Shown piece after piece: positions 1 through 8,204 of a stretch of 64,000 nucleotides of DNA. Both the position numbers and the translations under genes were made by a program. Origin of the DNA: Streptomyces sp. NBC_00358 (GTDB lineage Bacteria > Actinomycetota > Actinomycetes > Streptomycetales > Streptomycetaceae); contig NZ_CP107976.1 in assembly GCF_036099295.1 (NCBI RefSeq), forward strand, positions 4,154,001 through 4,218,000, read 5' to 3'. Position 1 is the first letter of the stretch. Each line of letters starts with the position of its first letter. The notes under the pieces were generated by a model. The model made no database searches and had not been told where the DNA came from. It was given only the letters and a program-made list of their open reading frames with translations.

Positions 1-636
1 GGAGAAGTACGACTCGAACTTGTCGCCGTCACCGGTGCCGACCTGCTGGAGCGCGCCCCGCTCGATCAGCTCGATCATGGGGTCGCCCGCGATCTGGTTG
101 GAGAAGCGGGTGCAGCGGGCGCACAGCACGCAGCGCTCGCGGTCGAGCAGCACCTGCGTTGAGATCGGGACCGGCTTCTCGTACGTCCTCTTCCTGCCCT
201 CGAACCGGGACTCGGCCTGGCCGTGCGACATCGCCTGGTTCTGCAGGGGGCACTCGCCGCCCTTGTCGCAGACCGGGCAGTCCAGCGGGTGGTTGATGAG
301 CAGCAGCTCCATCACACCGTGCTGGGCCTTCTCGGCGACCGGCGAGGTGAGATGAGTCTTGACGACCATCCCGTCCGTACAGGTGATCGTGCAGGACGCC
401 ATGGGCTTGCGCTGGCCCTCGACCTCGACGATGCACTGGCGGCAGGCGCCGGCCGGGTCGAGGAGCGGGTGGTCGCAGAACCGGGGGATCTCGATGCCGA
501 GTTGTTCGGCGGCCCGGATGACCAGGGTGCCCTTGGGCACGCTCATCTCGACGCCGTCGATCGTCAGCGAGACGAGATCCTCCGGCGGGACCGCCGCTTC
601 CCCGCCTCCGGAGGGAGCGCTGGTGGTCACTGTCAT
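1..636 (-). CDS. nuoG: NADH-quinone oxidoreductase subunit G (N-terminal part, cut by window edge)
   Basis: This is the iron-sulfur subunit of respiratory complex I, which passes electrons from NADH-bound flavin toward quinone. Only the first 212 codons are in the window. They show the ferredoxin-like [2Fe-2S] cysteines (CDHPLL..., ACRQC, ASC), the His/Cys cluster motif HPLDCPVCDKGGEC and the first ferredoxin pair CVLCARC. The ATG at 636 overlaps the nuoF stop as ATGA, so the two are probably translationally coupled. The reading frame is open to base 1, so the gene and the rest of the nuo operon continue to the left. Identity is secure; the downstream catalytic-like domain cannot be judged here. 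Confidence 0.96.
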   Translation of the reverse strand, partial: MTVTTSAPSGGGEAAVPPEDLVSLTIDGVEMSVPKGTLVIRAAEQLGIEIPRFCDHPLLDPAGACRQCIVEVEGQRKPMASCTITCTDGMVVKTHLTSPVAEKAQHGVMELLLINHPLDCPVCDKGGECPLQNQAMSHGQAESRFEGRKRTYEKPVPISTQVLLDRERCVLCARCTRFSNQIAGDPMIELIERGALQQVGTGDGDKFESYFS

Positions 637-1982
637 GCGTTCACCTCCGTGTGCTTGTCCGCCCAGGCCGTGGAGCGGGCGGGGTCGAAGGGGCAGCCGC
701 GGCCCGTGATGTGCTGCTCGTACTCCTCGCGGAAGTACTTGAGCGAGGAGAAGATCGGCGAGGCGGCACCGTCGCCGAGGGCGCAGAAGGACTTGCCGTT
801 GATGTTGTCGGCGATGTCGTTGAGCTTGTCGAGGTCCGCCATGGCGCCCTTGCCGGCCTCGATGTCACGCAGCAACTGCACGAGCCAGTACGTTCCTTCA
901 CGGCATGGCGTGCACTTGCCGCAGGACTCGTGGGCGTAGAACTCGGTCCAGCGGGTCACGGCGCGGACGACGCAGGTCGTCTCGTCGAAGCACTGGAGTG
1001 CTTTCGTGCCGAGCATGGAACCCGCGGCGCCCACTCCTTCGTAGTCAAGAGGGACGTCGAGATGCTCGTCGGTGAACATCGGGGTCGAGGAGCCGCCCGG
1101 CGTCCAGAACTTCAGCCGGTGACCGGGGCGCATCCCGCCGCTCATGTCGAGGAGTTGGCGCAGCGTGATGCCGAGCGGTGCCTCGTACTGGCCGGGGCTG
1201 GCGACATGGCCGCTGAGCGAGTAGAGCGTGAAGCCCGGAGACTTCTCGCTGCCCATCGACCTGAACCATTCCTTGCCTTTTTGGAGAATGGCGGGAACTG
1301 ACGCGATCGACTCGACGTTATTTACAACAGTTGGACACGCATAGAGGCCCGCGACAGCAGGGAAAGGGGGACGGAGCCGCGGTTGGCCACGGCGGCCTTC
1401 GAGCGAGTCGAGCAGCGCGGTCTCCTCACCGCAGATGTACGCGCCGGCGCCCGCGTGCACGGTGAGCTGGAGGTCGAGCCCGCTGCCCAGGATGTTCTCG
1501 CCGAGGTAGCCCGCCGCGTAGGCCTCACGTACGGCCTCGTGCAACCGCCGCAATACGGGGACCACTTCACCGCGAAGATAGATGAAGGCATGCGAAGACC
1601 TGATGGCATAGCACGCGATCACAATGCCCTCGATGAGGCTGTGCGGGTTCGCGAAGAGGAGCGGGATGTCCTTACAGGTTCCCGGCTCCGATTCGTCGGC
1701 GTTGACAACTAGATAGTGAGGTTTGCCATCTCCCTGAGGAATGAACTGCCATTTCATTCCCGTCGGGAAGCCGGCTCCGCCCCGGCCCCGCAGTCCGGAG
1801 TCCTTGACGTACGCGATCAGGTCGTCCGGCGACATGGCGAGTGCCTTGCGCAGGCCCTCGTACCCCTCGTGCCTTCGGTAGACGTCCAGCGACCAGGACC
1901 TGTCCTCGTCCCAGAAGGCCGACAGCACGGGTGCGAGCAGCTTTTCGGGACTTGTTTCGTTGATCTCGGCTGCCAAGGTCAT
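633..1982 (-). CDS. nuoF: NADH-quinone oxidoreductase subunit F (NADH/FMN-binding)
   Basis: A 449-residue NADH dehydrogenase subunit that binds NADH and FMN and starts the electron chain of complex I. The glycine-rich nucleotide/FMN segment GLRGRGGAGFPTG is near residue 60, CGEETALL is mid-protein, and the [4Fe-4S] motif ESCGKCTPCREG with a later CALGDGAA cysteine is near the C-terminus. Length fits the family. The ATG at 1982 shares its A with the nuoE stop (TGATG), which fixes the start. Two internal patches (about 1310-1350 and 1560-1760) use AT-rich codons that are rare in the neighbours, for example where YACPTVVNNVES is encoded. Confidence 0.97.
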   Translation of the reverse strand: MTLAAEINETSPEKLLAPVLSAFWDEDRSWSLDVYRRHEGYEGLRKALAMSPDDLIAYVKDSGLRGRGGAGFPTGMKWQFIPQGDGKPHYLVVNADESEPGTCKDIPLLFANPHSLIEGIVIACYAIRSSHAFIYLRGEVVPVLRRLHEAVREAYAAGYLGENILGSGLDLQLTVHAGAGAYICGEETALLDSLEGRRGQPRLRPPFPAVAGLYACPTVVNNVESIASVPAILQKGKEWFRSMGSEKSPGFTLYSLSGHVASPGQYEAPLGITLRQLLDMSGGMRPGHRLKFWTPGGSSTPMFTDEHLDVPLDYEGVGAAGSMLGTKALQCFDETTCVVRAVTRWTEFYAHESCGKCTPCREGTYWLVQLLRDIEAGKGAMADLDKLNDIADNINGKSFCALGDGAASPIFSSLKYFREEYEQHITGRGCPFDPARSTAWADKHTEVNA

Positions 1983-2824
1983 CACTCCCCCTCCTCTGCG
2001 ACAGGACCCGCCGGGTGGGACGGGTCGGAGGCCGACGTGTCCTGCGGCGCGTCGTGCGAGCTCGGGTGCTCGGCGGGCCGCTGCTTGTGCGGCGCTCCTC
2101 CGCCGCGCGGATGCACCACGCGCGCGGGAGCACTCTCGCCCTTGGCCAGGCGCAGCCCCACCAGTGACGCGTGGCCCGCGCTCCCACCGGCTTCCACCGC
2201 GCCCTCGCGCTCGTCGGGGAAGCCCGCGAGGATCCGGGCGGTGTCCTTGAAGGTGCACAGACGGGCACCTCGGGTCGGGTCGACGTCGGCGCCCGCGCGC
2301 AGGTCGTCGACGAGACGCTTCGCCGAGTCCACGGTCTGGTTGTCGAAGAACTCCCAGTTGACCATCACGACCGGCGCGAAGTCGCAGGCCGCGTTGCACT
2401 CGATGTGCTCCAGGGTGACCTTGCCGTCACCGGTGGTCTCTCCGTTGCCGACGCCCAGGTGGTCCTGGAGGGCCTCGAAGATGGCGTCGCCGCCCATGAC
2501 GGCGCACAGGGTGTTGGTGCAGACACCCACCTGGTAGTCACCGCTCGGCTTGCGCCGGTACATCGAGTAGAAGGTCGCGACCGCGGTGACCTCGGCCGTC
2601 GTCAGACCCAGTACCTCCGCGCAGAACCGCTGTCCCGTGCGCGTGACGTGGCCCTCCTGCGACTGCACGAGATGCAGCAACGGAAGGAGTGCCGAGCGGG
2701 AGTCGGGGTAGCGGGCGATGATCTCGCGCGCGTCCGCCTCCAGTCGGGCCCGGACATCGGCCGGGTAGTCGGGCGCGGGCAGTTGGGGCATGCCCAGACT
2801 GACGCCCTCGGGGGTGGTGGTCAT
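1982..2824 (-). CDS. nuoE: NADH-quinone oxidoreductase subunit E
   Basis: A 280-residue thioredoxin-like [2Fe-2S] subunit of the NADH dehydrogenase module. The four-cysteine pattern is visible as GVCTNTLC and, about 35-40 residues on, ECNAACDFAP. The conserved core ends near residue 190. The last 80 or so residues are a low-complexity tail rich in Ala, Gly, His and Pro that the E. coli protein lacks, and its function is unknown. The ATG at 2824 overlaps the nuoD stop (ATGA), and the stop overlaps nuoF by one base, placing it firmly in the operon. Confidence 0.96.
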   Translation of the reverse strand: MTTTPEGVSLGMPQLPAPDYPADVRARLEADAREIIARYPDSRSALLPLLHLVQSQEGHVTRTGQRFCAEVLGLTTAEVTAVATFYSMYRRKPSGDYQVGVCTNTLCAVMGGDAIFEALQDHLGVGNGETTGDGKVTLEHIECNAACDFAPVVMVNWEFFDNQTVDSAKRLVDDLRAGADVDPTRGARLCTFKDTARILAGFPDEREGAVEAGGSAGHASLVGLRLAKGESAPARVVHPRGGGAPHKQRPAEHPSSHDAPQDTSASDPSHPAGPVAEEGE

Positions 2825-4161
2825 CGGTCGACGCCTCCCATCACGGGGTCGATGGACGCGACGGCCACGATGACGTCGGCGACCTGGCCGCCCTCGCACA
2901 TGGCCGCCATGGCCTGCAGGTTGGTGAAGGACGGGTCCCGGAAGTGGACCCGGTAAGGGCGGGTGCCTCCGTCGGAGACGACGTGCACCCCGAGCTCGCC
3001 CTTGGGCGACTCGACCGCCGCGTACGCCTGTCCCGGCGGCACGCGGAATCCCTCGGTCACCAGCTTGAAGTGGTGGATCAGGGCCTCCATGGAGGTGCCC
3101 ATGATCTTCTTGATGTGGTCGAGCGAGTTGCCGAGACCGTCGGGGCCGAGCGAGAGCTGGGCGGGCCAGGCGATCTTCTTGTCGGCGACCATGACCGGGC
3201 CGGGCTGCAGCCGGTCCAGACACTGCTCGATGATCCGCAGCGACTGGCGCATCTCCTCCAGGCGGATCAGGAAGCGCCCGTAGGAGTCGCAGGTGTCGGC
3301 TGTCGGGACCTCGAAGTCATAGGTCTCGTAGCCGCAGTACGGCTGCGCCTTCCGCAGGTCGTGCGGCAGGCCCGCCGAGCGCAGGATCGGACCGGTGGCG
3401 CCGAGGGCCATGGAGCCGGCCAGGTCGAGGTAGCCGACGTCCTGCATGCGGGCCTTGAAGATGGGGTTCCCGGTGGCGAGCTTGTCGTACTCGGGGAGGT
3501 TCTTCGTCATCTTCTTCACGAACTCGCGGATCTGGTCCACCGCGCCCGGGGGCAGGTCCTGGGCGAGTCCGCCGGGGCGGATGTACGCGTGGTTCATCCG
3601 CAGGCCGGTGATCAGTTCGTAGATGTCGAGGATGAGCTCACGGTCGCGGAACCCGTAGATCATGATCGTGGTCGCGCCCAGCTCCATGCCTCCGGTGGCG
3701 ATGCACACCAAATGGGAGGAGAGTCGGTTCAGCTCCATCAGGAGCACGCGGATGATCGTGGCACGGTCGGTGATCTGGTCAGTGATGCCGAGGAGTTTCT
3801 CGACGGCGAGGCAGTACGCGGTCTCGTTGAAGAACGGCGTCAGGTAGTCCATGCGCGTCACGAACGTGGTGCCCTGCGTCCACGTGCGGAACTCGAGGTT
3901 CTTCTCGATGCCGGTGTGGAGGTAGCCGATGCCGCAGCGGGCCTCGGTGACCGTCTCGCCGTCGATCTCCAGGATGAGCCGGAGCACGCCGTGGGTGGAC
4001 GGGTGCTGCGGGCCCATGTTGACGATGATGCGCTCGTCGTCGGACTTGGCCGCCGACTGCGCGATCTCGTCCCAGTCGCCGCCGGTGACCGTATATACGG
4101 TGCCCTCGGTCGTCTCGCGGGGCGAAGCGGCTGATGCCCCGGAAGGGGTCTGCGTGCTCAT
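2821..4161 (-). CDS. nuoD: NADH-quinone oxidoreductase subunit D
   Basis: A 446-residue 49-kDa-type subunit that forms the quinone-binding cavity together with NuoB. The family signatures NMGPQHPSTHGVLR (about residues 47-60), GYLHTGIEK and RPGGLAQDLP are intact. The first 40 or so residues are a Ser/Thr/Ala-rich extension common in actinobacterial forms. The start at 4161 overlaps the nuoC stop by 4 nt, and the stop overlaps nuoE in the same way. Nothing suggests damage. Confidence 0.97.
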   Translation of the reverse strand: MSTQTPSGASAASPRETTEGTVYTVTGGDWDEIAQSAAKSDDERIIVNMGPQHPSTHGVLRLILEIDGETVTEARCGIGYLHTGIEKNLEFRTWTQGTTFVTRMDYLTPFFNETAYCLAVEKLLGITDQITDRATIIRVLLMELNRLSSHLVCIATGGMELGATTIMIYGFRDRELILDIYELITGLRMNHAYIRPGGLAQDLPPGAVDQIREFVKKMTKNLPEYDKLATGNPIFKARMQDVGYLDLAGSMALGATGPILRSAGLPHDLRKAQPYCGYETYDFEVPTADTCDSYGRFLIRLEEMRQSLRIIEQCLDRLQPGPVMVADKKIAWPAQLSLGPDGLGNSLDHIKKIMGTSMEALIHHFKLVTEGFRVPPGQAYAAVESPKGELGVHVVSDGGTRPYRVHFRDPSFTNLQAMAAMCEGGQVADVIVAVASIDPVMGGVDR

Positions 4162-4898
4162 GAGTACGACCTCCGCTGGTCCGGAGCCGGGATCTGGGCG
4201 CCCTTGTACTCGACGGGGATGCCGCCGAGGGGGTAGTCCTTGCGCTGCGGGAAGCCTTGCCAGTCGTCCGGCATCATGATCCGCGTCAGCGCCGGGTGGC
4301 CGTCGAAGATCAGCCCGAAGAAGTCGTACGTCTCGCGCTCGTGCCAGTCGTTCGTCGGATAGACCGTGACGAGCGAGGGAACGTGCGGGTCCGCGTCGGG
4401 AGCGCTGACCTCCAGGCGGATCAGCCGGTTGTGGGTGATCGAGCGCAGGTGGTAGACGGCGTGCAGCTCGCGGCCCTTGTCGTGCAGGTAGTGGACACCG
4501 GAGACGCCGGTGCACAGCTCGAACCGGAGGGCCGGGTCGTCCCGCAGGGTCTGGGCGACGCGGAGCAGGTACTCGCGTTCGATGTGGAAGGTGATCTCGT
4601 CGCGGTCGACGACCGTCTTGTCGATCACGTTCTCCGGGACGAGTCCCTGTTCCTCCAGGGCGCCCTCCAGCTCGTCGGCCACCTCGTCGAACCAGCCGCC
4701 GTAGGGGCGGGAGGCCGCGCCGGGCAGTCGGATCGAGCGGACCAGGCCGCCGTATCCGGAGGTGTCGCCGCCGTTCTGGGCGCCGAACATGCCGCGCTGG
4801 ACGCGGATCTCCTCGCCCTTGTCGCCTCGCTGACCGGGAAGGTTGGAGGCGCCGAGGTCTTTCTCGGGGTTGACCCCGTTGCCGTTCGCGTCGCTCAC
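4158..4898 (-). CDS. nuoC: NADH-quinone oxidoreductase subunit C
   Basis: A 246-residue 30-kDa-type subunit of the peripheral arm of complex I. The family block is visible at WHERETYDFFGLIFDGHP followed by RIMMPDDWQGFPQRKDYPLGG near the C-terminus. The first 60 or so residues are a polar, Gly/Asn-rich extension. The GTG at 4898 is chosen because it overlaps the nuoB stop as GTGA, matching the coupling used across this operon. Separate nuoC and nuoD genes are usual in actinobacteria, whereas E. coli has a fused NuoCD. Confidence 0.95.
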   Translation of the reverse strand: MSDANGNGVNPEKDLGASNLPGQRGDKGEEIRVQRGMFGAQNGGDTSGYGGLVRSIRLPGAASRPYGGWFDEVADELEGALEEQGLVPENVIDKTVVDRDEITFHIEREYLLRVAQTLRDDPALRFELCTGVSGVHYLHDKGRELHAVYHLRSITHNRLIRLEVSAPDADPHVPSLVTVYPTNDWHERETYDFFGLIFDGHPALTRIMMPDDWQGFPQRKDYPLGGIPVEYKGAQIPAPDQRRSYS

Positions 4899-5449
4899 CG
4901 CAGCAGGCCCTTCATCTCGATGATGGGAAGCGCCTTGAGCGCCGCTTCCTCCGCCTCGCGGGCCGCTTCCTCGGCGTTCACGCCGAGCTTGGAGGTCTGG
5001 ATCTTCTGGTGGAGCTTGAGAATCGCGTCCATCAGCATCTCGGGCCGCGGCGGACATCCGGGCAAATAGATGTCGACCGGGACGATGTGGTCGACGCCCT
5101 GCACAATGGCGTAGTTGTTGAACATTCCGCCCGATGAAGCACAAACCCCCATGGAAATGACCCACTTGGGGTTGGGCATCTGGTCATAGACCTGTCGCAG
5201 CACCGGCGCCATCTTCTGGCTCACCCGGCCGGCCACGATCATCAGGTCGGCCTGGCGGGGTGATCCGCGGAAGACCTCCATACCGAAGCGCGCCAGGTCG
5301 TAGCGCCCGGCGCCGGTCGTCATCATCTCGATGGCGCAGCAGGCGAGTCCGAATGTCGCGGGGAAGACGGACGCCTTGCGCACCCAGCCCGCGGCCTGCT
5401 CGACGGTGGTCAGCAGGAATCCGCTCGGCAGCTTTTCTTCGAGTCCCAT
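4895..5449 (-). CDS. nuoB: NADH-quinone oxidoreductase subunit B
   Basis: A 184-residue PSST-type subunit that carries the terminal [4Fe-4S] cluster N2 and hands electrons to quinone. The four ligand cysteines are visible: an adjacent pair in LACCAIEMM, one in GVCASSGGMF and one in YLPGCPPRPE. The ATG at 5449 lies 14 nt after the nuoA stop. The stretch encoding VCASSGG to NNYAIV (about 5100-5165) uses more AT-rich codons than its surroundings, as in nuoF. Confidence 0.97.
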   Translation of the reverse strand: MGLEEKLPSGFLLTTVEQAAGWVRKASVFPATFGLACCAIEMMTTGAGRYDLARFGMEVFRGSPRQADLMIVAGRVSQKMAPVLRQVYDQMPNPKWVISMGVCASSGGMFNNYAIVQGVDHIVPVDIYLPGCPPRPEMLMDAILKLHQKIQTSKLGVNAEEAAREAEEAALKALPIIEMKGLLR

Positions 5450-5463
5450 GTCTTAAAGGCCCC

Positions 5464-5823
5464 TCAGTCCCATTCCAGGCCGCCGCGCCGCCATACGTAC
5501 GCGTACGCCACGAAGACGGTGAGCACGAAGAGCAGCATCTCCACGAGCCCGAAAACACCCAGGGCGTCGAAGGTGACGGCCCAGGGGTAGAGGAAGACGA
5601 TCTCGATGTCGAAGACGATGAAGAGCATCGCCGTCAGGTAGTACTTGATGGGAAAACGCCCGCCGCCAACCGGCGTGGGGGTCGGCTCGATGCCGCACTC
5701 GTACGCATCGAGCTTGGCGCGGTTGTACCGCTTCGGACCGATCAGCGTGGCCATGACCACGGAGAAGATCGCAAAGCCTGCCCCGAGGGCTCCCAGTACG
5801 AGGATCGGCGCATACGCGTTCAC
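5464..5823 (-). CDS. nuoA: NADH-quinone oxidoreductase subunit A, first gene of the nuo operon
   Basis: A 119-residue membrane subunit of complex I with three predicted transmembrane helices. The conserved loop KLDAYECGIEP lies between the first and second helices, and FDIEIVFLYPWA follows. The GTG at 5823 gives the normal NuoA N-terminus (MNAYAPIL) and is the first sensible start of the operon. A longer upstream frame would add unrelated residues. A palindrome resembling a Rex operator sits just over 100 nt upstream, so expression probably follows the cellular NADH/NAD ratio. Confidence 0.95.
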   Translation of the reverse strand: MNAYAPILVLGALGAGFAIFSVVMATLIGPKRYNRAKLDAYECGIEPTPTPVGGGRFPIKYYLTAMLFIVFDIEIVFLYPWAVTFDALGVFGLVEMLLFVLTVFVAYAYVWRRGGLEWD

Positions 5824-5929
5824 GCTCCTCGCTCCTCTCAGTCGGCACTGACTGGTGGCGGTTCGACGAGCCTGCGCCCCTGCCTCACCAGCACCGCGAA
5901 CCTCACCCGTCCCGGCGAAGATCGCGGAC

Positions 5930-5947
5930 ATGTGAAGCAGGTCACAA
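5930..5947 (-). promoter_or_regulatory. Probable Rex operator and nuo promoter element
   Basis: The 18-mer ATGTGAAGCAGGTCACAA matches the Streptomyces Rex operator consensus TTGTGAAN4TTCACAA at 12 of 14 defined positions with correct spacing. On the minus strand a TAAGAT hexamer (plus-strand ATCTTA, 5963-5968) could be the -10 element. That would put the palindrome just downstream of the transcription start. Rex is known to repress respiratory genes in S. coelicolor when NADH is low. The site is read from sequence only and the promoter assignment is inference. Confidence 0.6.
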
Positions 5948-6576
5948 GCCCAACTGCCTCGCATCTTATGCCCGGCGGTCTGTGATCTGCGACACGGGGT
6001 ATTGCACAAGCTTTGTGATCTCCACCACCTGACGAACGATCATGAAGTCGGATGAGCAGTGATCTTCATACGCGAAGCGTCAGGTCGATCACCAGACGTG
6101 ACATTTTCGCTCATCGCCGCAGGCCCGGAGGGGCGTCTCAATATCAAGAGACTTCCGCTGCATGCAAATTGGCGCTGGGCACACCCCCTTGATAGAGGAC
6201 CGCGTTCACACTTCAGAGGGCATCCGAGGACGGATGTGGACACGTGCACGCGTTCACGAGCGGGGGCGACCGCCCGGCGGCCTGGCTCCACGCGCGGGAC
6301 GCGACCGCCCGGGTGACCGTTCCGTGACCTGCGCCACATCTACCTATGGGTCAGATAAGCCGGGCTTGGCCATCCGCTTCAACCGGTGGTAGGTGGCGGG
6401 CAATTCGGACGTAATGCTGAAAGGCCATGATCACGGCCCTGGTGGACAGTGTCCGCAATGCCCGTTACGGCGTCAATAAAGAGTGACGCGCGGCCAATTC
6501 GGCCGTGGATTGAACAACTGTGGCGCACCACACGTTTCTTGAAGGTATGGAGGAGCCCCTGGTACCGCTAGTACCC
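5948..6576. other. Long intergenic region between nuoA and the NlpC/P60 gene
   Basis: About 630 nt without a convincing gene. The nuo promoter must lie at the left end and the promoter of the NlpC/P60 gene at the right. A short palindrome CACAAGCTTTGTG is at 6005-6017. A leader of several hundred nucleotides precedes the hydrolase gene, as is common for Streptomyces cell-wall hydrolases. I could not match the conserved core of the c-di-AMP (ydaO) riboswitch with confidence and do not call one. Confidence 0.5.
6561..6575 (+). promoter_or_regulatory. Hairpin between Shine-Dalgarno and start codon of the NlpC/P60 gene
   Basis: The inverted repeat GGTAC-CGCTA-GTACC lies between a strong GGAGGA (6549-6554) and the ATG at 6577. 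Linear spacing is 22 nt, too long for efficient initiation. If the 15-nt hairpin folds, spacing drops to about 7 nt. This supports 6577 as the real start and suggests a structure-dependent initiation site. Confidence 0.4.
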
Positions 6577-7374
6577 ATGTCCCACACCGCACACATACGA
6601 AGCCACCGGAAGCCCCGTCGCAACGCTCCGTCGCTCGCGATGCGCGCCGGAGTCGCCGGTGGCGTCCTCAGCACCCTGGCAGTGGCCGGGGCAGCGGGTT
6701 CGGCGAACGCTGCCGAGCCCGTGACACAGACCCTCGAACTGCCGACCCTGACGGCCGACCTGGCCACCCAGGTCGCGCAGTCCGCGGACGCCACGCAGCA
6801 GACCGCGGCCAACTACGAGCTGCAGGCGGAGCGCGACGCGGCCGCCGCCAAGGCCGCCAAGCAGGCCAAGGCCGACCTGGCCGACGCCAAGAAGAAGGCG
6901 GAGGCCAAGACGAAGGCCGAGGCCGCACGGAAGGCCGCCGCGGCCCAGGCCGTCTCGCGCTCCTCGGCGCGGACCACCCTGTCCGCGAGCACCTCCACGA
7001 ACGTCGCCGCCCCCGCCAGCGGCAGCGTCGCGACCGTGATCGCGTTCCTCAAGGCCCAGGTCGGCGACGCGTACGTCATGGGCGGCACCGGGCCCAACGC
7101 GTGGGACTGCTCCGGGCTCGTGCAGGCCGCGTTCAAGCAGGTCGGCGTCGACCTGCCGCGCGTCTCCCAGGACCAGTCGGTGTCCGGTACGCCGGTTTCG
7201 CTGTCCAATGTCCAGGTCGGCGACATCCTGTACTGGGGTTCGGCCGGTTCGGCGTACCACGTCGGTGTGTACATCGGTAACGGGCAGTACCTGGACGCGG
7301 CCAACCCCGGCAAGGGCGTCGTGATTCAGGACCTTTCGGGCTACCCGGCGACGGGCGCGGTGCGCGTGCTCTGA
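6577..7374 (+). CDS. Secreted NlpC/P60 peptidoglycan endopeptidase
   Basis: A 265-residue secreted cell-wall hydrolase that probably cleaves peptide stems of peptidoglycan. It begins with a Sec/Tat-like signal (basic MSHTAHIRSHRKPRR, a hydrophobic stretch and ANAAEP cleavage region). A long Ala/Lys/Glu coiled-coil linker (about residues 60-130) precedes the NlpC/P60 domain. The catalytic Cys is in NAWDCSGLV and the His in AYHVGVYIG. The start is taken at ATG 6577; ATG 6547 and GTG 6520 are in frame but have poor ribosome sites. Single-domain hydrolases with a helical spacer are typical of Streptomyces growth and sporulation. Confidence 0.88.
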   Translation: MSHTAHIRSHRKPRRNAPSLAMRAGVAGGVLSTLAVAGAAGSANAAEPVTQTLELPTLTADLATQVAQSADATQQTAANYELQAERDAAAAKAAKQAKADLADAKKKAEAKTKAEAARKAAAAQAVSRSSARTTLSASTSTNVAAPASGSVATVIAFLKAQVGDAYVMGGTGPNAWDCSGLVQAAFKQVGVDLPRVSQDQSVSGTPVSLSNVQVGDILYWGSAGSAYHVGVYIGNGQYLDAANPGKGVVIQDLSGYPATGAVRVL

Positions 7375-7393
7375 CCCGCGGGTGTCTTCCGGA

Positions 7394-7421
7394 GGGCCGC
7401 TTCCTGTGCGGGGAGCGGTCC
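7394..7421 (+). terminator. Possible terminator hairpin after the NlpC/P60 gene
   Basis: GGGCCGCT (7394-7401) pairs with AGCGGTCC (7414-7421), 8 bp with one G-U pair and a 12-nt loop, 20 nt past the stop. There is no clear U-tract, as is often so in Streptomyces, so this is tentative. Confidence 0.35.
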
Positions 7422-7556
7422 TTCGGGCTGTTCGGAAGCCGGTTCTCCGGGCCGTTCCGGCCCGCCGGGCGACGGCATGCGCAAGGGTGGGAGCCGGCGC
7501 CGGAGGACGGCGGACCGCCGTCGGCCGCGGTGCCCGCGCATCCGAAGGAGACAGCG

Positions 7557-8183
7557 ATGCCCCGTGTGTTCGTACAGGGAAGCCCCGTCGACGCGTACCC
7601 GCGCCTCGGTCCGGAGGCCCGACGCGGAACGGTCCGGCGGATCACCGAGGTCGGGGAAGAGGTCCTGCACCGGCCCTGCCGCGATGTGACCGAGTTCGGT
7701 CCCGACCTCGCCGCGCTCATCGACGACATGTTCCTGACCATGTACGTCGCCGACGGTGCCGGACTCGCCGCGAACCAGGTCGGCGTGGATCTGCGGCTCT
7801 TCGTCTACGACTGCCCGGACGACGACGGCGTCCGGCACGTCGGCCACATCGCCAATCCGGTCCTGGAGCGACTCGCGCCCGCGGGCCGGCGCCTCCTGGA
7901 CGAGGGCGAGGGGTGTCTGTCCGTCCCAGGGGCCGTCGTGGACGTACCCCGCCCCGACCGGGCCGTCGTACGGGGCGTGGACAAGGACGGGAACCCGTTC
8001 GTCATCGAGGGGACGGGGTACTTCGCGCGCTGTCTGGAGCACGAGAGCGACCACCTCGACGGACACGTCTACCTGGACCGGCTCTCCCGGCGGGAGCGGA
8101 AGGACGCGCTGCGGCAGGTGGCCGAGCGGCGCGAGCGGGTGGTGGCCCGTCGCGCCGCCAAGGAGTCGGAGCTGTCCCGGTGA
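7557..8183 (+). CDS. def: Peptide deformylase
   Basis: A 208-residue metalloenzyme that removes the N-formyl group from new proteins. All three family motifs are present: GAGLAANQVG (motif 1), EGCLSVPG with the metal-binding Cys (motif 2) and HESDHLDG with the two metal-binding His and catalytic Glu (motif 3, HExxH). The ATG at 7557 follows a clear GAAGGAG ribosome site; an in-frame start at 7530 lacks one. The roughly 35-residue N-terminal extension before the core and the charged C-terminal tail are usual in actinobacterial deformylases. Streptomyces genomes carry several def paralogues, so this may not be the only copy. Confidence 0.93.
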   Translation: MPRVFVQGSPVDAYPRLGPEARRGTVRRITEVGEEVLHRPCRDVTEFGPDLAALIDDMFLTMYVADGAGLAANQVGVDLRLFVYDCPDDDGVRHVGHIANPVLERLAPAGRRLLDEGEGCLSVPGAVVDVPRPDRAVVRGVDKDGNPFVIEGTGYFARCLEHESDHLDGHVYLDRLSRRERKDALRQVAERRERVVARRAAKESELSR

Positions 8184-8204
8184 CCGCTCGGGCGGTCCGT
8201 CCGG

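Noticed and set aside
6005..6017. Second Rex site CACAAGCTTTGTG upstream of nuoA
   Set aside because: The half-sites face the wrong way round for the Rex consensus and the spacing is 3 nt, so it does not fit.
5948..6576. c-di-AMP (ydaO) riboswitch before the NlpC/P60 gene
   Set aside because: Such riboswitches precede some Streptomyces cell-wall hydrolases and the leader is long enough, but I could not identify the conserved core, so no call is made.
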